Of a DNA stretch of 64,000 nucleotides, positions 53,891 through 64,000 are shown piece by piece. Position 1 is the first letter of the stretch; the number at the start of each line of letters is the position of its first letter. The notes under the pieces were generated by a model, which was not told the origin of the DNA, made no database searches, and saw nothing but the letters and a program-made list of their open reading frames with translations. The translations under genes were made by a program, and so were the position numbers. This stretch comes from Lolium rigidum (Eukaryota; Streptophyta; Magnoliopsida; Poales; Poaceae): the NCBI RefSeq assembly GCF_022539505.1, contig NC_061512.1, positions 250,992,510 through 251,056,509 of the forward strand, read 5' to 3'.

Positions 53891-54852
53891 TCGGTTTCAG
53901 AAGGTTTTTGGTATTTACTCGGAAAAAACAGATTCCCTGAAAACTACCCCCGCGAGAAGATCTACGAAGGACAGGAAAAGCAAAGAAAAGGAAAGAATAA
54001 ATATGTTTTCAACTCAAGATCTGAACTGCGAATAAAGGAAGAGCAAATGGGAAAAAGGACTAACCTGGGGCGGCAGAATCGCACAGGGAAGTGACCACCG
54101 GCGTCGGTGCAGGCTCGCTGTAGACGGAGAGGTCCGGCGACGGCGAGGTGGAGAAAAACTCAAAGAAGCTCCAATGTCGCGGCGGAGAAGGAGGCGCGGC
54201 GGAAGCTTTTCCCGCAGAGAAGTCCGGCGGCGTCCGGCGGCGCGTTCGTGAGGGTTTGCTGGGCGGCGGAACTCGAGCAAGCAGAGGAGCGGCGGAGGCG
54301 TGCGAGCGAAGAACGGCAGTGCGCGAGGAAGTGGAGAATGCGAAGAAGAAGAAGGAGAAGGGGCGGTTTTGCCCTTATAAAGAAAAGGAGGTGGGCCAAG
54401 AACCGCCGAACCGTAGCGGTTCGGCCGTGGGCCGCGACGGTTCGCCTCGCATGCAGCCACGTGGCGCGAAGATACACGCGCGGAAGAAAGGGGCCACAGG
54501 GAAGCACACAAGATCCGGAGAAGTGGTTGGGATCCGGTGCGGCTCAATTAATGCGCACGCGGAAGCCGAACGGAAGTGACTACTGACACTGGCATGACAG
54601 TCACAGTGCGCATGTCTCTGTCAGGCGCGGGACCCGATATATTCTCGACTTCGCCGAGGAAGTATTTAATGACCAAGATACCGGAGAGCAAGATGCCGGA
54701 GAATGCCTTGCGAGGAGAGAAAATGTGAGTCCGAGCAAAGATGCCGGATTTGAACCAAAGACTGAGAAAGTTAAACCGGTATCCAAAGATACGGAAACCT
54801 GGCATGGTCTGTTGGATAGAATCCGCCAGACTATACCAGCTTCGGGGACTAA
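53891..54852 (-). other. 5' region of the antisense gene, up to the 3' LTR
   Basis: This GC-rich DNA contains the candidate promoter and leader. Several ORFs on both strands (54014-54586) overlap each other and are regarded as chance frames. Near 54600-54850 AT and CCGG words alternate up to the purine tract TTCGGGGACTAA before the LTR. Confidence 0.5.
54370..54385 (-). promoter_or_regulatory. Candidate core promoter of the antisense gene
   Basis: The minus strand reads TTCTTTATAAGGGC (TATA core at 54382-54374), followed downstream by a CT-rich leader (CTTCTTCTTCGC...) typical of plant 5' leaders. A further GCCGCCCCAG|GTTAGTCC donor near 54070 and a CCTTCGTAG acceptor near 53965 would give an intron in the leader before the ATG at 53890. 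Confidence 0.45.
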
Positions 54853-55564
54853 TGTTGGGGGGATGACCCTCGGTATGGCAAAGGTATGCCGAACCGGATG
54901 GTCTCACCCTTCAAGATACCGGTTTAATGATCATACCGGAATAGAAAGATAGAGTTTGGCTAAGTGAAGCTAAGCCGGTATCCCCAAGAGGGGCATACCG
55001 GAACCAGGAAGGAAAGATACCGGCGCTCCGGAAGGAAGGGCATGTCGGCTGACTGGTCAAAGATTCCTTCAGGAGCTAAAGGACAAGGATGAGCTAAGCA
55101 AAATAGCTTTAAACGAAGGCTAGAAGACAAGAAGAGGATGACGGTCAAAGAAGCCGGAGGACGTCATCCTTCATGTTTAAAGAAGACCCCGGCGTCATCT
55201 ATGATTAAAGTAGCTTTATAAAGTATCCTTGTAAAGTAGTTTGTCTAGTCAAAGATACCATTAGGGTTTCTTGCCCTGTAAGCCACCCTCTCCCCTATAT
55301 AAGGAGAGGGGGCGGTCTCTTTCGGACGCGCGATCCACGGTAGAGAGAACAACCTGTAACCTATCTTGAGATCAATGAACATGGTGATCTAGAGCGAGTT
55401 CGTCCTTGTGTCTTTCTTCTTCTACCTCCGGCCTTGGCCAAGTTCTTGAGGAAAGCATCCGGAAGTTCGTCCATCTAGTCACAAACCCTCCCCCGAATCC
55501 TCTAGCGTCCATTCGGCCCCAAGATAAGCCATCCCATGGCATCTGCTCGTTCACCACGACGACA
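54853..55564 (+). repeat. 3' LTR of element C
   Basis: This LTR is 712 bp, equal to the 5' copy. About eight single-base differences are seen by eye. It ends CACGACGACA, followed by the duplicated ATCAT. Confidence 0.92.
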
Positions 55565-55569
55565 ATCAT
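55565..55569. repeat. Target site duplication ATCAT of element C (right)
   Basis: This is the second copy of the duplication; the coding sequence of element B resumes with GCAAATATTATTGAGG. Confidence 0.9.
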
Positions 55570-58495
55570 GCAAATATTATTGAGGAAAATGCTAGGTTGA
55601 AGGATGAACTTGCTAAGGCCTCCTCTCCCCAAAGTAAACTTTCTTTGGATGATCTTTTGAGTAAGCAAAGATCTAACAATGGGAAGGAGGGCCTAGGTTA
55701 TAATGACAAGGCAAAGAAGGCAAACAAGCAAAAGGCCAAGCCCGCACAAGAGAAGAAGAAAGCTATCTCCAATGGTGAAGCCCCTAAGGGCAACACCATT
55801 AATGACGATGATGCGGGAAATGCTAACCCTCACTATGTTCTATTTAAAGATTATTATGGTGATGTTTATGCTAAATATGTTGGCCCATATGATGGTTATG
55901 TTGCTTGGTCTATTTGGGTCCCAAAGACCCTTATTTCTAACAAAAGAGGACCCATTGAGAAATGGGTACCTAAATCCAAGAATTGATCTCATGCAGGACT
56001 ATGCCGCCGGAGGTTTAAAATGGGTACTTGATAGTGGATGTACAAGTCATATGACCGGCGGCAAGAACCTCGTCAAGGAGTTGAGGCCCAAAATAAACAA
56101 TATCACCGTCTCCTTTGGCGATAATTCTACATCCGAGGTATTGGGTTTTGGCAAGGTTGTGGTTGCACACAACATAACACTTGTGGATGTCATGCTTGTC
56201 AAAACCCTTGGTTACACTTTGCTTTCAATTTCCGCCCTTGGCAAGATGGGTTTCGCCGTCTTTATTGATAATGATATTGTGGTCCTCTTGTGGAGCAAGA
56301 CTCTAAAAGTCGCTTTCGTTGGGTATCGCGAACATAACATGTATGTGGTGGACTTTTCGGGGACCACCACTTCAAGTGCGATGTGCCTATTCGGAAAGGC
56401 GGATGTGGGTTGGTTGTGGCATCGCCGCTTAGCCCATGTCAACATGAGAACTTTGCAAAGTCTTCACAAGGGGAACCATATTGTGGGACTAATGGAAAAT
56501 GTTTCTTTTGCCAAAGATCGTGTTTGTAGGGCTTGTGTTGAAGGCAAAATGCATGACTCTCCTCACCCAAGCAAGACTATTATCTCTTCCAAGAGGATCT
56601 TGGAGCTCCTTCATGTGGATCTCTTTGGTCCTACCACTCATGCAAGCTTTGGTGGGAAGAAATATTGCTTGGTAATTGTTGATGACTATTCAAGATACAC
56701 TTGGGTCTTCTTTCTAAAATCAAAAGATGAGACTCAACAAATCTTCATTGACTTTGCCACCGAGGTTCAACGCCAGCACAACCTCCTTATTATGGCAATA
56801 AGAAGTGACAACGGCTCCGAGTTCAAGAACTACACACTCAATGATTTTCTTAGTGATGAGGGGATAAGACATCAATATTCCGCTGCATACACCCCTCAAC
56901 AAAATGGTGTTGCGGAGAGAAAGAACCGGACTCTCTTGGATATGGCAAGGTCTATGATGGCAGAATACAAATCCCGCTATAACTTTTGGGCCGAAGCTAT
57001 CTCCACCGCTTGTCATTATTCTAACCGGCTCTATCTCCGCAAGGGCTTGAACAAGACTCCATATGAAATACTCACCGGCAACAAGCCTAATATCTCATAC
57101 TTCAAGGTGTTCGGTTGTAAGTGTTTCTATAAAATCAAAGGAGTTCGTTTATCTAAATTTCCTCCTAAATCTTTGGAGGGTATATTTGTTGGTTACAGTG
57201 CCGAATCTCACACTTATAGAGTCTTTGATATATCTTCCAAGATTATCATCGAATCTTGTAGTGTGAAGTTTGAAGAAAATGATGGCTCCCAAGTGGGGCA
57301 AGTTGATGTATGTGCAGGTGATGAAATACCTCAAGATGCCATAGTAAGAATGGGTGTGGGATTTTTCCGCCCCATTGAGGGACACGGTGTGGCATCTCGG
57401 GAAGGACTATGCTCTACCACGGTGGAGCCCTCATCTTCTCAACCTCAACAAACCCCATCTCTTGAAGCTAATGATTCACCAACCCAAGAACAAGAAGAAA
57501 ACCCTCCCTCTCATGTACAAGATCAAGGACAAGATCAATCAAGAATTCATGATGGCTCCGATGAGTTTCCATTCGATGTTTGCACTTCACCAAATATTGT
57601 CCAAGATCAAGCACATGGGGTTGAGCACTCTCAAGAAATTGAGGAAGCTCAAATTGAAGGTCAAGACGGGGACCCAAATGATCAAGTTGATCAAGTGACA
57701 CCTCCAAGGCCTAGAAAAACCAAGGAGGAGATCGAGGCTCGTCGTGTAGCAAGAAGAGAAAGGCAACTTGAGCGTCTTGAACACACACATGACAAGGTTC
57801 TTGGTGATGTAAGGGCAAAGGTTTCCACAAGAAGGCAATTGGCTAACTTTAGCAATCATCATGCTTATATCTCCTTAGTGGAACCCAAGAAAGTATTTGA
57901 AGCCCTTGAAGATTCGGATTGGTTTGAAGCTATGCACGAAGAACTCAAAAACTTCAAGCGCAACAAAGTATGGACCTTAGTAGAGAAGCCAAAGGGGTGC
58001 CGCAATGTTATAGGCACTAAATGGATATTCAAGAACAAGCAAGATGAGTTTGGAAATGTTGTGAGGAACAAGGCAAGATTGGTGGCTCAAGGTTTCTCTC
58101 AAGTTGAAGGAATTGACTTTGGAGAGACCTATCCTCCCGTGGCTCGCCTTGAGTCCATCCGTATCCTTCTTGCTTATGCATCGCATCATAACTTTAAGTT
58201 ACAACAAATGGATGTGAAAAGTGCATTTCTTAATGGTCCTTTGCTTGAAGAGGTTTATGTTAAGCAACCCCCGGGGTTTGAGGATCTCAACTTTCCTAAC
58301 CATGTCTACAAGCTTGATAAAGCACTTTATGGTCTCAAACAAGCTCCTACATCTTGGTACGAGCACCTTAAAGAATTGTTGGTAGACCGTGGGTTTCATG
58401 TTGGGCTAATCGATCCCACTCTTTTTACTAAGAGGGTTAATGGGGAGCTTTTCGTTTGCCAATTATATGTTGATGATATTATCTTTGGCTCTTCC
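55570..58495 (+). pseudogene. pol: gag end and truncated pol of element B
   Basis: After element C the gag/linker frame resumes (NARLKDELAKASSP..., ending at 55986) and the pol continues in another frame to the truncation. Visible in Copia order: protease [12 protein letters not shown]; gag-pre-integrase with [15 protein letters not shown] and [14 protein letters not shown]; integrase [22 protein letters not shown] and [15 protein letters not shown]; a long Gln/Glu/Pro linker; then RT ([41 protein letters not shown]). The match to RT ends immediately after [10 protein letters not shown]. RNase H, the 3' non-coding region and the 3' LTR are gone, so the element cannot move. Confidence 0.85.
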
Positions 58496-59673
58496 GACTC
58501 CGACTCTTTGCCTATATAAGCCCTTTCGACCTAAAAACGCGAGACAGATTGACGAAACTCCAGAAAAACTCCAGGGGCGCCGCCGCCATCGCGAAACTCC
58601 AATTCGGGGGATAGAATCTCTGTTCCGGCACGCCGCCGGGACGGGGAAGTGCCCCCGGAAGCCATCTCCATCAAAGCCACCGCCTCCATCATGCTCCGTG
58701 AGTAGTTCCCCCATGGACTACGGGTTCTAGCTGTAGCTAGATGGTATTCTCTCCCTCATGTACTTCAATACAATGATCTCATGAGCTGCCTTACATGATT
58801 GAGATTCATCTGATGTAATCGGTGTTGTGTTTGTTGGGATCCGATGGATTGTTACATTATGATTAGTCTATCTATAAAGTTTGTGAAGTTATTGTTGCCG
58901 CAATCTTGTTGTGTTTAATGCTTGTCACTAGGGCCCGAGTGGCATGATCTTAGATTTAAGCTCTATATTATTACTTAGATTGTATCTACAAGTTGTTTGC
59001 ACATGTCTATGTCCGGAACCCGAGGCCCCAAAGTGACAGAAATTGGGACAACCGGAGGGGAAGGCGTAGGTATGAGGATCACATGTTTTCACAGAGTGTT
59101 AATGCTTTGCTCCGGTGCTCTATTAAAAGGAGTACCTTAATTTCCGGTAGATTCCCTAGAGGCCCGGCTGCCACCGGCTGGTAGGACAAAAGATGTTGTA
59201 CAAGTTTCTCCTTGCGAGCACGTATGACTATATATGGAAAACATGCCTACATGATTAATAATCTTGATATTCTGTCTTAATGCTATTTCAATCCTATCAA
59301 TTGCCCAACTGTAATTTGTTCACCCAACACTTGTTATTGGAGAGTTACCACTAGTGTAGATAGCTGGGAACCCCGGTCCATATCTCATCATCATATACTT
59401 GTTCTCTATGACATTGGAAGTAGTATCAACTATTTTCTGGTGCCATTGCTCTCATATTACTACTACTGCTGCTGTGTTACTGTTACTACTGCTCTCATAT
59501 TACTGTTGCTTTCACATCACCCCTGTTACTAGTGCTTTTCCAGGTGCAGCTGAATTGACAACTCAGTTGTTAAGGCTTATAAGTATTCTTTACCTCCCTT
59601 TGTGTCGAATCAATAAATTTGGGTTTTACTTCCCACGAAGACTGTTGCGATCCCCTATACTTGTGGGTTATCA
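58496..59673 (+). repeat. 5' LTR of element E, truncated
   Basis: It aligns with the F LTR from about 1830 onwards, including TATATAA (58513-58519), a hairpin GTTCCGGC/GCCGGGAC (58622-58642), and the end TTGTGGGTTATCA at 59673. It lacks the insertion that splits the F LTR, which confirms the boundaries of element A. Confidence 0.85.
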
Positions 59674-59684
59674 AGACTATTTTC

Positions 59685-59702
59685 TGGCGCCGTTGCCGGG
59701 GA
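59685..59702 (+). other. Primer binding site of element E
   Basis: TGGCGCCGTTGCCGGGGA starts 12 bases after the LTR end and equals the complement of the plant tRNA-Asp 3' end, the primer used by Athila-type elements. Confidence 0.85.
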
Positions 59703-59882
59703 GGCATAGCTCTACTCATAAGTTCACCTGGGGAGTACACTCTACCTCTCTCTCTCTGCTTTTATTTTATTTTGTCTTGCTTAGTTTACTTTTGTCTAGT
59801 TTATTTTTGTCTTGTTTTATTTTCCTCATATACCCGAAAATCCATAAAATTTTGAAAAACCTAAAAATTAAAAACTTCTATT

Positions 59883-61302
59883 ATGGGAGAACCTACAACC
59901 TATTTGGAGCTTATAGAATTATATAATAATTAGAGAGAATCGAGAAAGGGAAAAGTTATGAGTGCTGTGATAGAAAAATTAAATACAATTGCTAAAATCT
60001 TGCTTAAACGCCATGATATAAGCATGTTGCTCTGAACAGGATACTAAACATCTTAAATTTCAATGTGGCTTTAGTGAGGAAGTTTTAATTAAGAACTATA
60101 ATTGGAATAGTTATATTCATTTTGGGTTCGAAGAGGTAGAACAATTTGTCTTATTTATGGGAGCCTCTGAGATAGAATCATTCATGTCTAAAAATTATGA
60201 AACTTGTTCTGTTTGTAAGGACCTTAAAGATTATGTCTCTTCTATCCTTAATTTTTGCATAGAAAGCTACAACGATAATCCTTATATCATTGATTATAAA
60301 GAGAGACTCATTAATGCACAAGAATGCACTCACAATTTGCAGGAACCAGTGGAAGAAGAAATTGATGAACCTGAAAGCTCATTGGATGAAAAAGAGGAGA
60401 AAATTGATGAACATGAAAGCTCATTGGATGAAAAAGAAGAGGAGAGTGATGAACAAAAGGAGGAAGAATGGATTAGCTACCCATGCCAACCTTCTAATGA
60501 GAGTAACTCTTTATCTCTTACACTATTTGATTGTCCTCCATGCTTACCGAAAGAGGATGAATGTTATGTTCCTGTGGATTCTCTTGAAATATTTCCTATG
60601 AGTAAAACTTGTGAGAATAATTATGCTACTGTCATTCATGATAATCCATGCTACTTTGATAAATCTTATAATAATGCTTTGTTTGTGCCTGATGTCGAAA
60701 TGCATGGTACTAAAGAGTTTTGCTTGGCAAATGTTTATGATAAATCTCTAGATGATGGTCCTATGTTACTTGATAATATTAATTGTACTACTAATGAAAA
60801 TGGGATTGGAGAGTTCTTGACTTTATCTATGAGTCCCATATCTGTTGAGATTGGTCAATCATCTTGTTATATTATTGATAAAAGTGGATTTGAAAGTTTT
60901 AATCCTATTATTTCTGAGCTTGATAAAAATTATGTGTTTATGGATCATGAAAAGCATGCTTTATGTGATAGTTATATTGTTGAGTTTATCCATGAAGCTA
61001 CTGAAAATTATTATGAGAGAGGAAAATATGGTTGTAGAAATTTGCCTGGTACTAAAACACCTCTCTATATGCTGAAACTTTTGAAGTTACTCTTGTTTTA
61101 TCTTCTTATGCTTATCACTTTGTTCTTCATGAATTTATTCGTGTACAAGATTCCTATGCATAGGAAGTGGGTTAGACTTAAATGTGTTTTGAACTTGCTT
61201 TTTGATTCTCTCTTTTGCTTCAACTCTCACCCTTATGTGAGCATCATTAAAATTGCTGAGCCCATCTTAATGGCTATAAAGAAAGCACTTCTTGGGAGAT
61301 AA
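59883..61302 (+). pseudogene. Orphan acidic ORF of element E
   Basis: The longest open part is 60157-61302 (381 codons, MGASEIESFMSKNYETC). The same frame extends upstream to about 60035 (KHLKFQCGFSEEVLIKNYNW). An earlier block starting MGEPTTYLELIELYNN at 59883 is separated from it by a TAG and one frame change, so the ancestral product was probably about 470 residues. Visible: a Cys pair CSVCKDLKDY, two near-identical acidic repeats (ESSLDEKEEKIDEHESSLDE), a Cys/Pro segment DCPPCLPKEDECY, and near the C-terminus a strongly hydrophobic stretch LLKLLLFYLLMLITLFFMNL that could be a membrane anchor. It occupies the place of gag. I do not recognise a domain. A hydrophobic C-terminus recalls env-like ORFs of Athila elements, but this is weak. 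Confidence 0.55.
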
Positions 61303-61865
61303 CCCATGTGTTTATTTTGCTACTGTTTTGTTGTGTTTTGGAAGTTGTTACTACTATAGCAACCTCTCCTTATCTTTATTTTATTGCAATGTTGTGCCAA
61401 GTAAAGTCTCTATGGTAAAGTTGATGCTAGATTTGAATTTCTGCGCAGAAACAGATTTCTATCTGTCACAAATCTGGGCAGATTTCTCTGTAGGAAACTC
61501 AGAAAAATCTGCCAATTTACGTGCGTGATCCTCAGATATGTACGCAACTTTCATTAGTTTTGAGTTTTCTGATTTGAGCAACGGAAGTACCCCGTAAAAA
61601 TTCGTGTTTACTGGCTGTTCTGTTTTGGCAGATTTTATCTCTGTTTTTTGCATTGTCTCTTGTGGACTTTAAGTGAGGCTTTCTAGACGTGGAGAGCTGT
61701 AGCTAATGTTTTATTGAGTTCTTGCAATGTGTCACTACAGGGCCAAGGTGGATTAAAAAAATTTGAGTACTAACCCCTCTAATGATGTTTATGAGAAGTT
61801 TGGTGTGAAGGAAGTTTTCAAGAGTCAAGAGAGGAGGATGATATATGATCAAGAAGAGTGAAAAG

Positions 61866-61941
61866 CCTAAGCTTGGGGATGCCCCCGTGGTTCATCCCTG
61901 CATATTTCAAGGAGACTCAAGCGTCTAAGCTTGGGGATGCC
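61866..61941 (+). other. Two internal PPT-like blocks
   Basis: CCTAAGCTTGGGGATGCC at 61866-61883 and CTAAGCTTGGGGATGCC at 61924-61940 match the tract directly before the 3' LTR (63676-63691). They could act as internal second-strand primers or be relics of duplication. Confidence 0.6.
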
Positions 61942-62881
61942 CAAGGCATCCCCTTCTTCATCAACTTATCAGGTTTATTCTATTGAAACTATATTTTTAT
62001 TCGGTCACATCATATGTGCTTTACTTGGAGCGTCTTTATTTTTGTTTGTGTTTGAATAAATTCGGATCCTAGCAATCCTTGTGTGGGAGAGATACACGCT
62101 CCGCTTTTTCATATGAACAATGGTGTTCTTAGCTTTATTTTAATGTTCATGGCGGAGCTGAAAACCGCTGCACTTATTGTTATTTGGTTGGAAACAGAAA
62201 ATGCTTCATATTGTCTTGGATAATTTGATACTTGGCAATTGTTTTGAGCTCTCAAGTAGATCATGCTCTTGCATCATGTAGTTTAAACCTATTAGTGGAG
62301 AAATATCGTAGAGCTTGTTGAAAATTGGTTTGCATTATTGGTCTCTCTAAGGTCTAGATATTTTCTGGTAAAAGTGTTTGAACAACAAGGAAGACAATGT
62401 AGAGTTTTATAATGCTTGCAATTTGTTCTTATGTAAGTTTTGCTGTACCGGTTCATACTTGTGTTTGCTTCAAACAAGCTTGCTAGCCAAAGCCTTATAC
62501 TGAGAGGGAATGCTTCTCGTGCATCCAAAACCTTGAGCCAAAAACCTATGCCATGTGTGTCCACCATATCTACCTACTATGTGGTATTTCCTGCCATTCC
62601 AAGCAAATACTTCATGTGCTACCTTTAAAAAATTCAAAATTTATTATCTCTTATTTGTGTCAATGTTTTATAGCTCATGAGGAAGTATGTGGTTTTTTTT
62701 TCGATCTTGTCATTTACTTCTGACAGACTTTCACAATGGACTAGTGGCTTCATCCGCTTATCCAATAATTTTGCAAAAAGTGCTGGAATGGGGTTCCCAG
62801 CCCCAATTAATAACCTTCATTAATTATTCTCTTCACATGTTTTGCCCTGATCTATCAGTAAGCAACTTAATTTTGCAAATA

Positions 62882-62972
62882 GACACTCTCCTCCAGGGTA
62901 TGTGAATGTTGGAAGGCACCCGAGGATTCGGTTAGCCATGGCTTGTGTAAGCAAAAGGTTGGGGGGAGTGTC
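62882..62972 (+). repeat. Stem-loop unit of element E
   Basis: The arms GACACTCTCCTCC (62882-62894) and GGGGGGAGTGTC (62961-62972) pair over about 12 positions with two G-U wobbles. The inner GGCACCCGAGGATTCGG core is the same as in the two copies of element F. Confidence 0.75.
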
Positions 62973-63691
62973 ATCTAATAAATAAAACTAAAGTACATGT
63001 GTAAACAAAAGAGGAGAGGGATGATTTACCTTGCTGGTAGAGATAACGTCCTTCATGGGAGCCGCTCTTGAAAGTCTGGTTGATGAGGTAGTTAGAGTAC
63101 CCGCTACCATTCGTTGACAACAACAAACACCTCTCAAAACTTTACTTTTATGCTCTCCATATGATTTCAAAACTAAAAAAGCTCTAGCACATGATTTTAT
63201 CCCTGCTTCCCTCTGCGAAGGGCCATTCTTTTACTTTTATGTTGAGTCAGTTTACCTACTTCCTTCCACCTTAGAAGCAAACACTTGTGTCAACTGTGCA
63301 TTGATTCTTACATACTTGCTTATTTGCATTCATTATATTACTTTGTGTTGAAAATTATCCATGAGATATGCATGTTGAAAGTTGAAAGCAACTGCTGAAA
63401 CTTATATCTTCCTTTGTGTTGCTTCGATGCCTTTACTTTGAATTTATTGCTTTATGAGTTAACTCTTATGCAAGACTTTTGATGCTTGTCTTGAAAGTAC
63501 TATTCATGAAAAGTTTTGCTATATGTTATCTATTTGTTAGCAACTATAGATCATTGCCTTGAGTCACTTCGTTCATCTCATATGCTTTGCAACAGTATGA
63601 TTAAGATTATGTTGGTAGCATGTCACTTCAGAAATTATTCTTTTTATCGTTTACCTACTCGAGGGCGAGTAGGAACTAAGCTTGGGGATGC

Positions 63692-64000
63692 TGATACGTC
63701 TCCAACGTATCCATAATTTCTGATGTTCCATGCTTGTTTTATGACAATACCTACATGTTTTGCTCACACTTTCTAATGTTTTTATGCGTTTTCCGGAACT
63801 AACCTATTAACAAGATGCCACAGTGCCAGTTGCTGTTTTCTGTTGTTTTTGGTTCCAGAAAGGCTGTTCGGGCAATATTCTCGGAATTCGACGAAACGAA
63901 GACCCAATATCTTATTTTTCCCGGAACCTTCCAGAAAGTCAAAGGGGGACCAGAGGGGTGCCCTGGGGGCCCCACACATGGTGGCCGCGCGGGCTGCACC
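63692..64000 (+). repeat. 3' LTR of element E, cut by the window end
   Basis: It starts TGATACGTCTCC, aligned with the F LTR start at 1472. Only the first 309 bp are in the window. Small antisense ORFs here are LTR sequence. Confidence 0.85.

Larger units (their letters stand above)
33785..55564 (+). mobile_element. Element C: Tat-type Gypsy retrotransposon with a spliced antisense gene
   Basis: A complete LTR retrotransposon of about 14 kb (excluding the nested element D), inserted in the gag-pol of element B. The LTRs are both 712 bp and differ at about 8 positions by eye (1.1%). The plus strand carries gag and a pol with protease, RT, RNase H, a second RNase H-like domain and integrase. 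The second RNase H and the primer site TTGGCGCCCACCGTGGGGC are marks of the Tat/RIRE2-like lineage. Beyond pol, on the minus strand, lies an eight-exon gene convergent with pol. CCGG is greatly over-represented throughout. The plus-strand ORFs have several single-base breaks. Confidence 0.9.
30195..58495 (+). mobile_element. Element B: truncated Copia (SIRE/Maximus-type) retrotransposon, interrupted by C and D
   Basis: The element has a 5' LTR (30195-31423), a tRNA-Met primer site, a gag with zinc knuckle, and a Copia-order pol (protease, integrase, then reverse transcriptase). Element C (33785-55564) is inserted between the coiled-coil part of gag and the pol, with duplication ATCAT. The pol stops abruptly just after the reverse transcriptase YVDD motif, where an Athila-like LTR begins, so RNase H and the 3' LTR are missing. 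Own DNA amounts to about 6.5 kb. Several stops and frame changes show it is inactive. Confidence 0.85.
61303..63691 (+). other. Non-coding 3' internal region of element E
   Basis: No convincing ORF is present in 2.4 kb. The region contains two PPT-like blocks CTAAGCTTGGGGATGCC (about 61867 and 61924) that repeat the tract before the 3' LTR, the stem-loop unit at 62882-62972, and the part homologous to 1-1471. Confidence 0.7.
58496..64000 (+). mobile_element. Element E: Athila-like non-autonomous Gypsy element, 5' truncated
   Basis: The 5' LTR lacks its first about 370 bp because it is fused to element B at about 58495. It is followed by a tRNA-Asp type primer site, one orphan ORF, a long non-coding region and, after a purine tract, the 3' LTR from 63692, which runs out of the window. 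No gag or pol motif is present. It belongs to the same family as element F at the left end. Confidence 0.85.

Noticed and set aside
54014..54586. Several ORFs of 115-177 codons on both strands
   Set aside because: They overlap each other in GC-rich DNA that is better explained as promoter and leader of the antisense gene.
58496..59673. Copia B inserted within the E LTR
   Set aside because: The missing 5' part of the E LTR is not found on the left side of B and no target duplication exists, so deletion fits better than insertion.

Overview
This window is nuclear DNA from a grass, most likely of the Pooideae (wheat, barley, oat and ryegrass relatives). The genus cannot be fixed from the sequence alone. 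Almost all of it is nested transposable elements of grass type; the only intact single-copy-looking gene is one intronless F-box gene (17610-18737, minus strand). No rRNA, tRNA, CRISPR array or bacterial-style operon was seen.

Left block (1-10210). The 3' end of an Athila-like Ty3/Gypsy element (called F here) has its LTR (starting at 1472) split by a complete, recent insertion, element A (2619-9825). A has 1167-bp LTRs, a 5-bp duplication CAATC, a broken gag, no pol, and a broken antisense acidic ORF. A is therefore a non-autonomous Gypsy element, probably of the Tat group.

Middle block (10211-30194). This older DNA holds a roughly 6.9-kb Helitron on the minus strand (10505 to 17404 or 17442) with tandem repeats and gene scraps, then the F-box gene. 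Next come a cluster of 27-bp palindromes, a small two-exon gene fragment, a very long minus-strand Gypsy LTR (about 20165-26677), a Stowaway MITE (27388-27640), an HSP70 pseudogene and an old LTR fragment.

Right block (30195-64000). A SIRE/Maximus-type Copia element (B, from 30195) is interrupted by a Tat-type Gypsy element C (33785-55564, duplication ATCAT). C is itself interrupted by a chromovirus-type Gypsy element D (41574-49360, duplication GTTTC). C carries gag and pol on the plus strand and, convergent to them, an eight-exon minus-strand gene with a putative 'gypsy type transposon' domain. B loses its 3' end at about 58495, where it is fused to a truncated LTR of a second Athila-like element E (58496-64000+). 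E has no gag-pol but encodes an orphan acidic protein.

Themes worth attention: (1) elements A and C each combine an antisense protein gene with a short motif dispersed on both strands (GCCGAT in A, CCGG in C), which resembles the logic of VANDAL anti-silencing systems; (2) a stem-loop with compensatory base changes lies in the 3' region of the E/F family; (3) TATA boxes in three unrelated LTR families sit inside GC-rich inverted repeats; (4) nearly every young element ORF has single-base breaks despite about 1% LTR divergence. All counts and alignments were made by eye.
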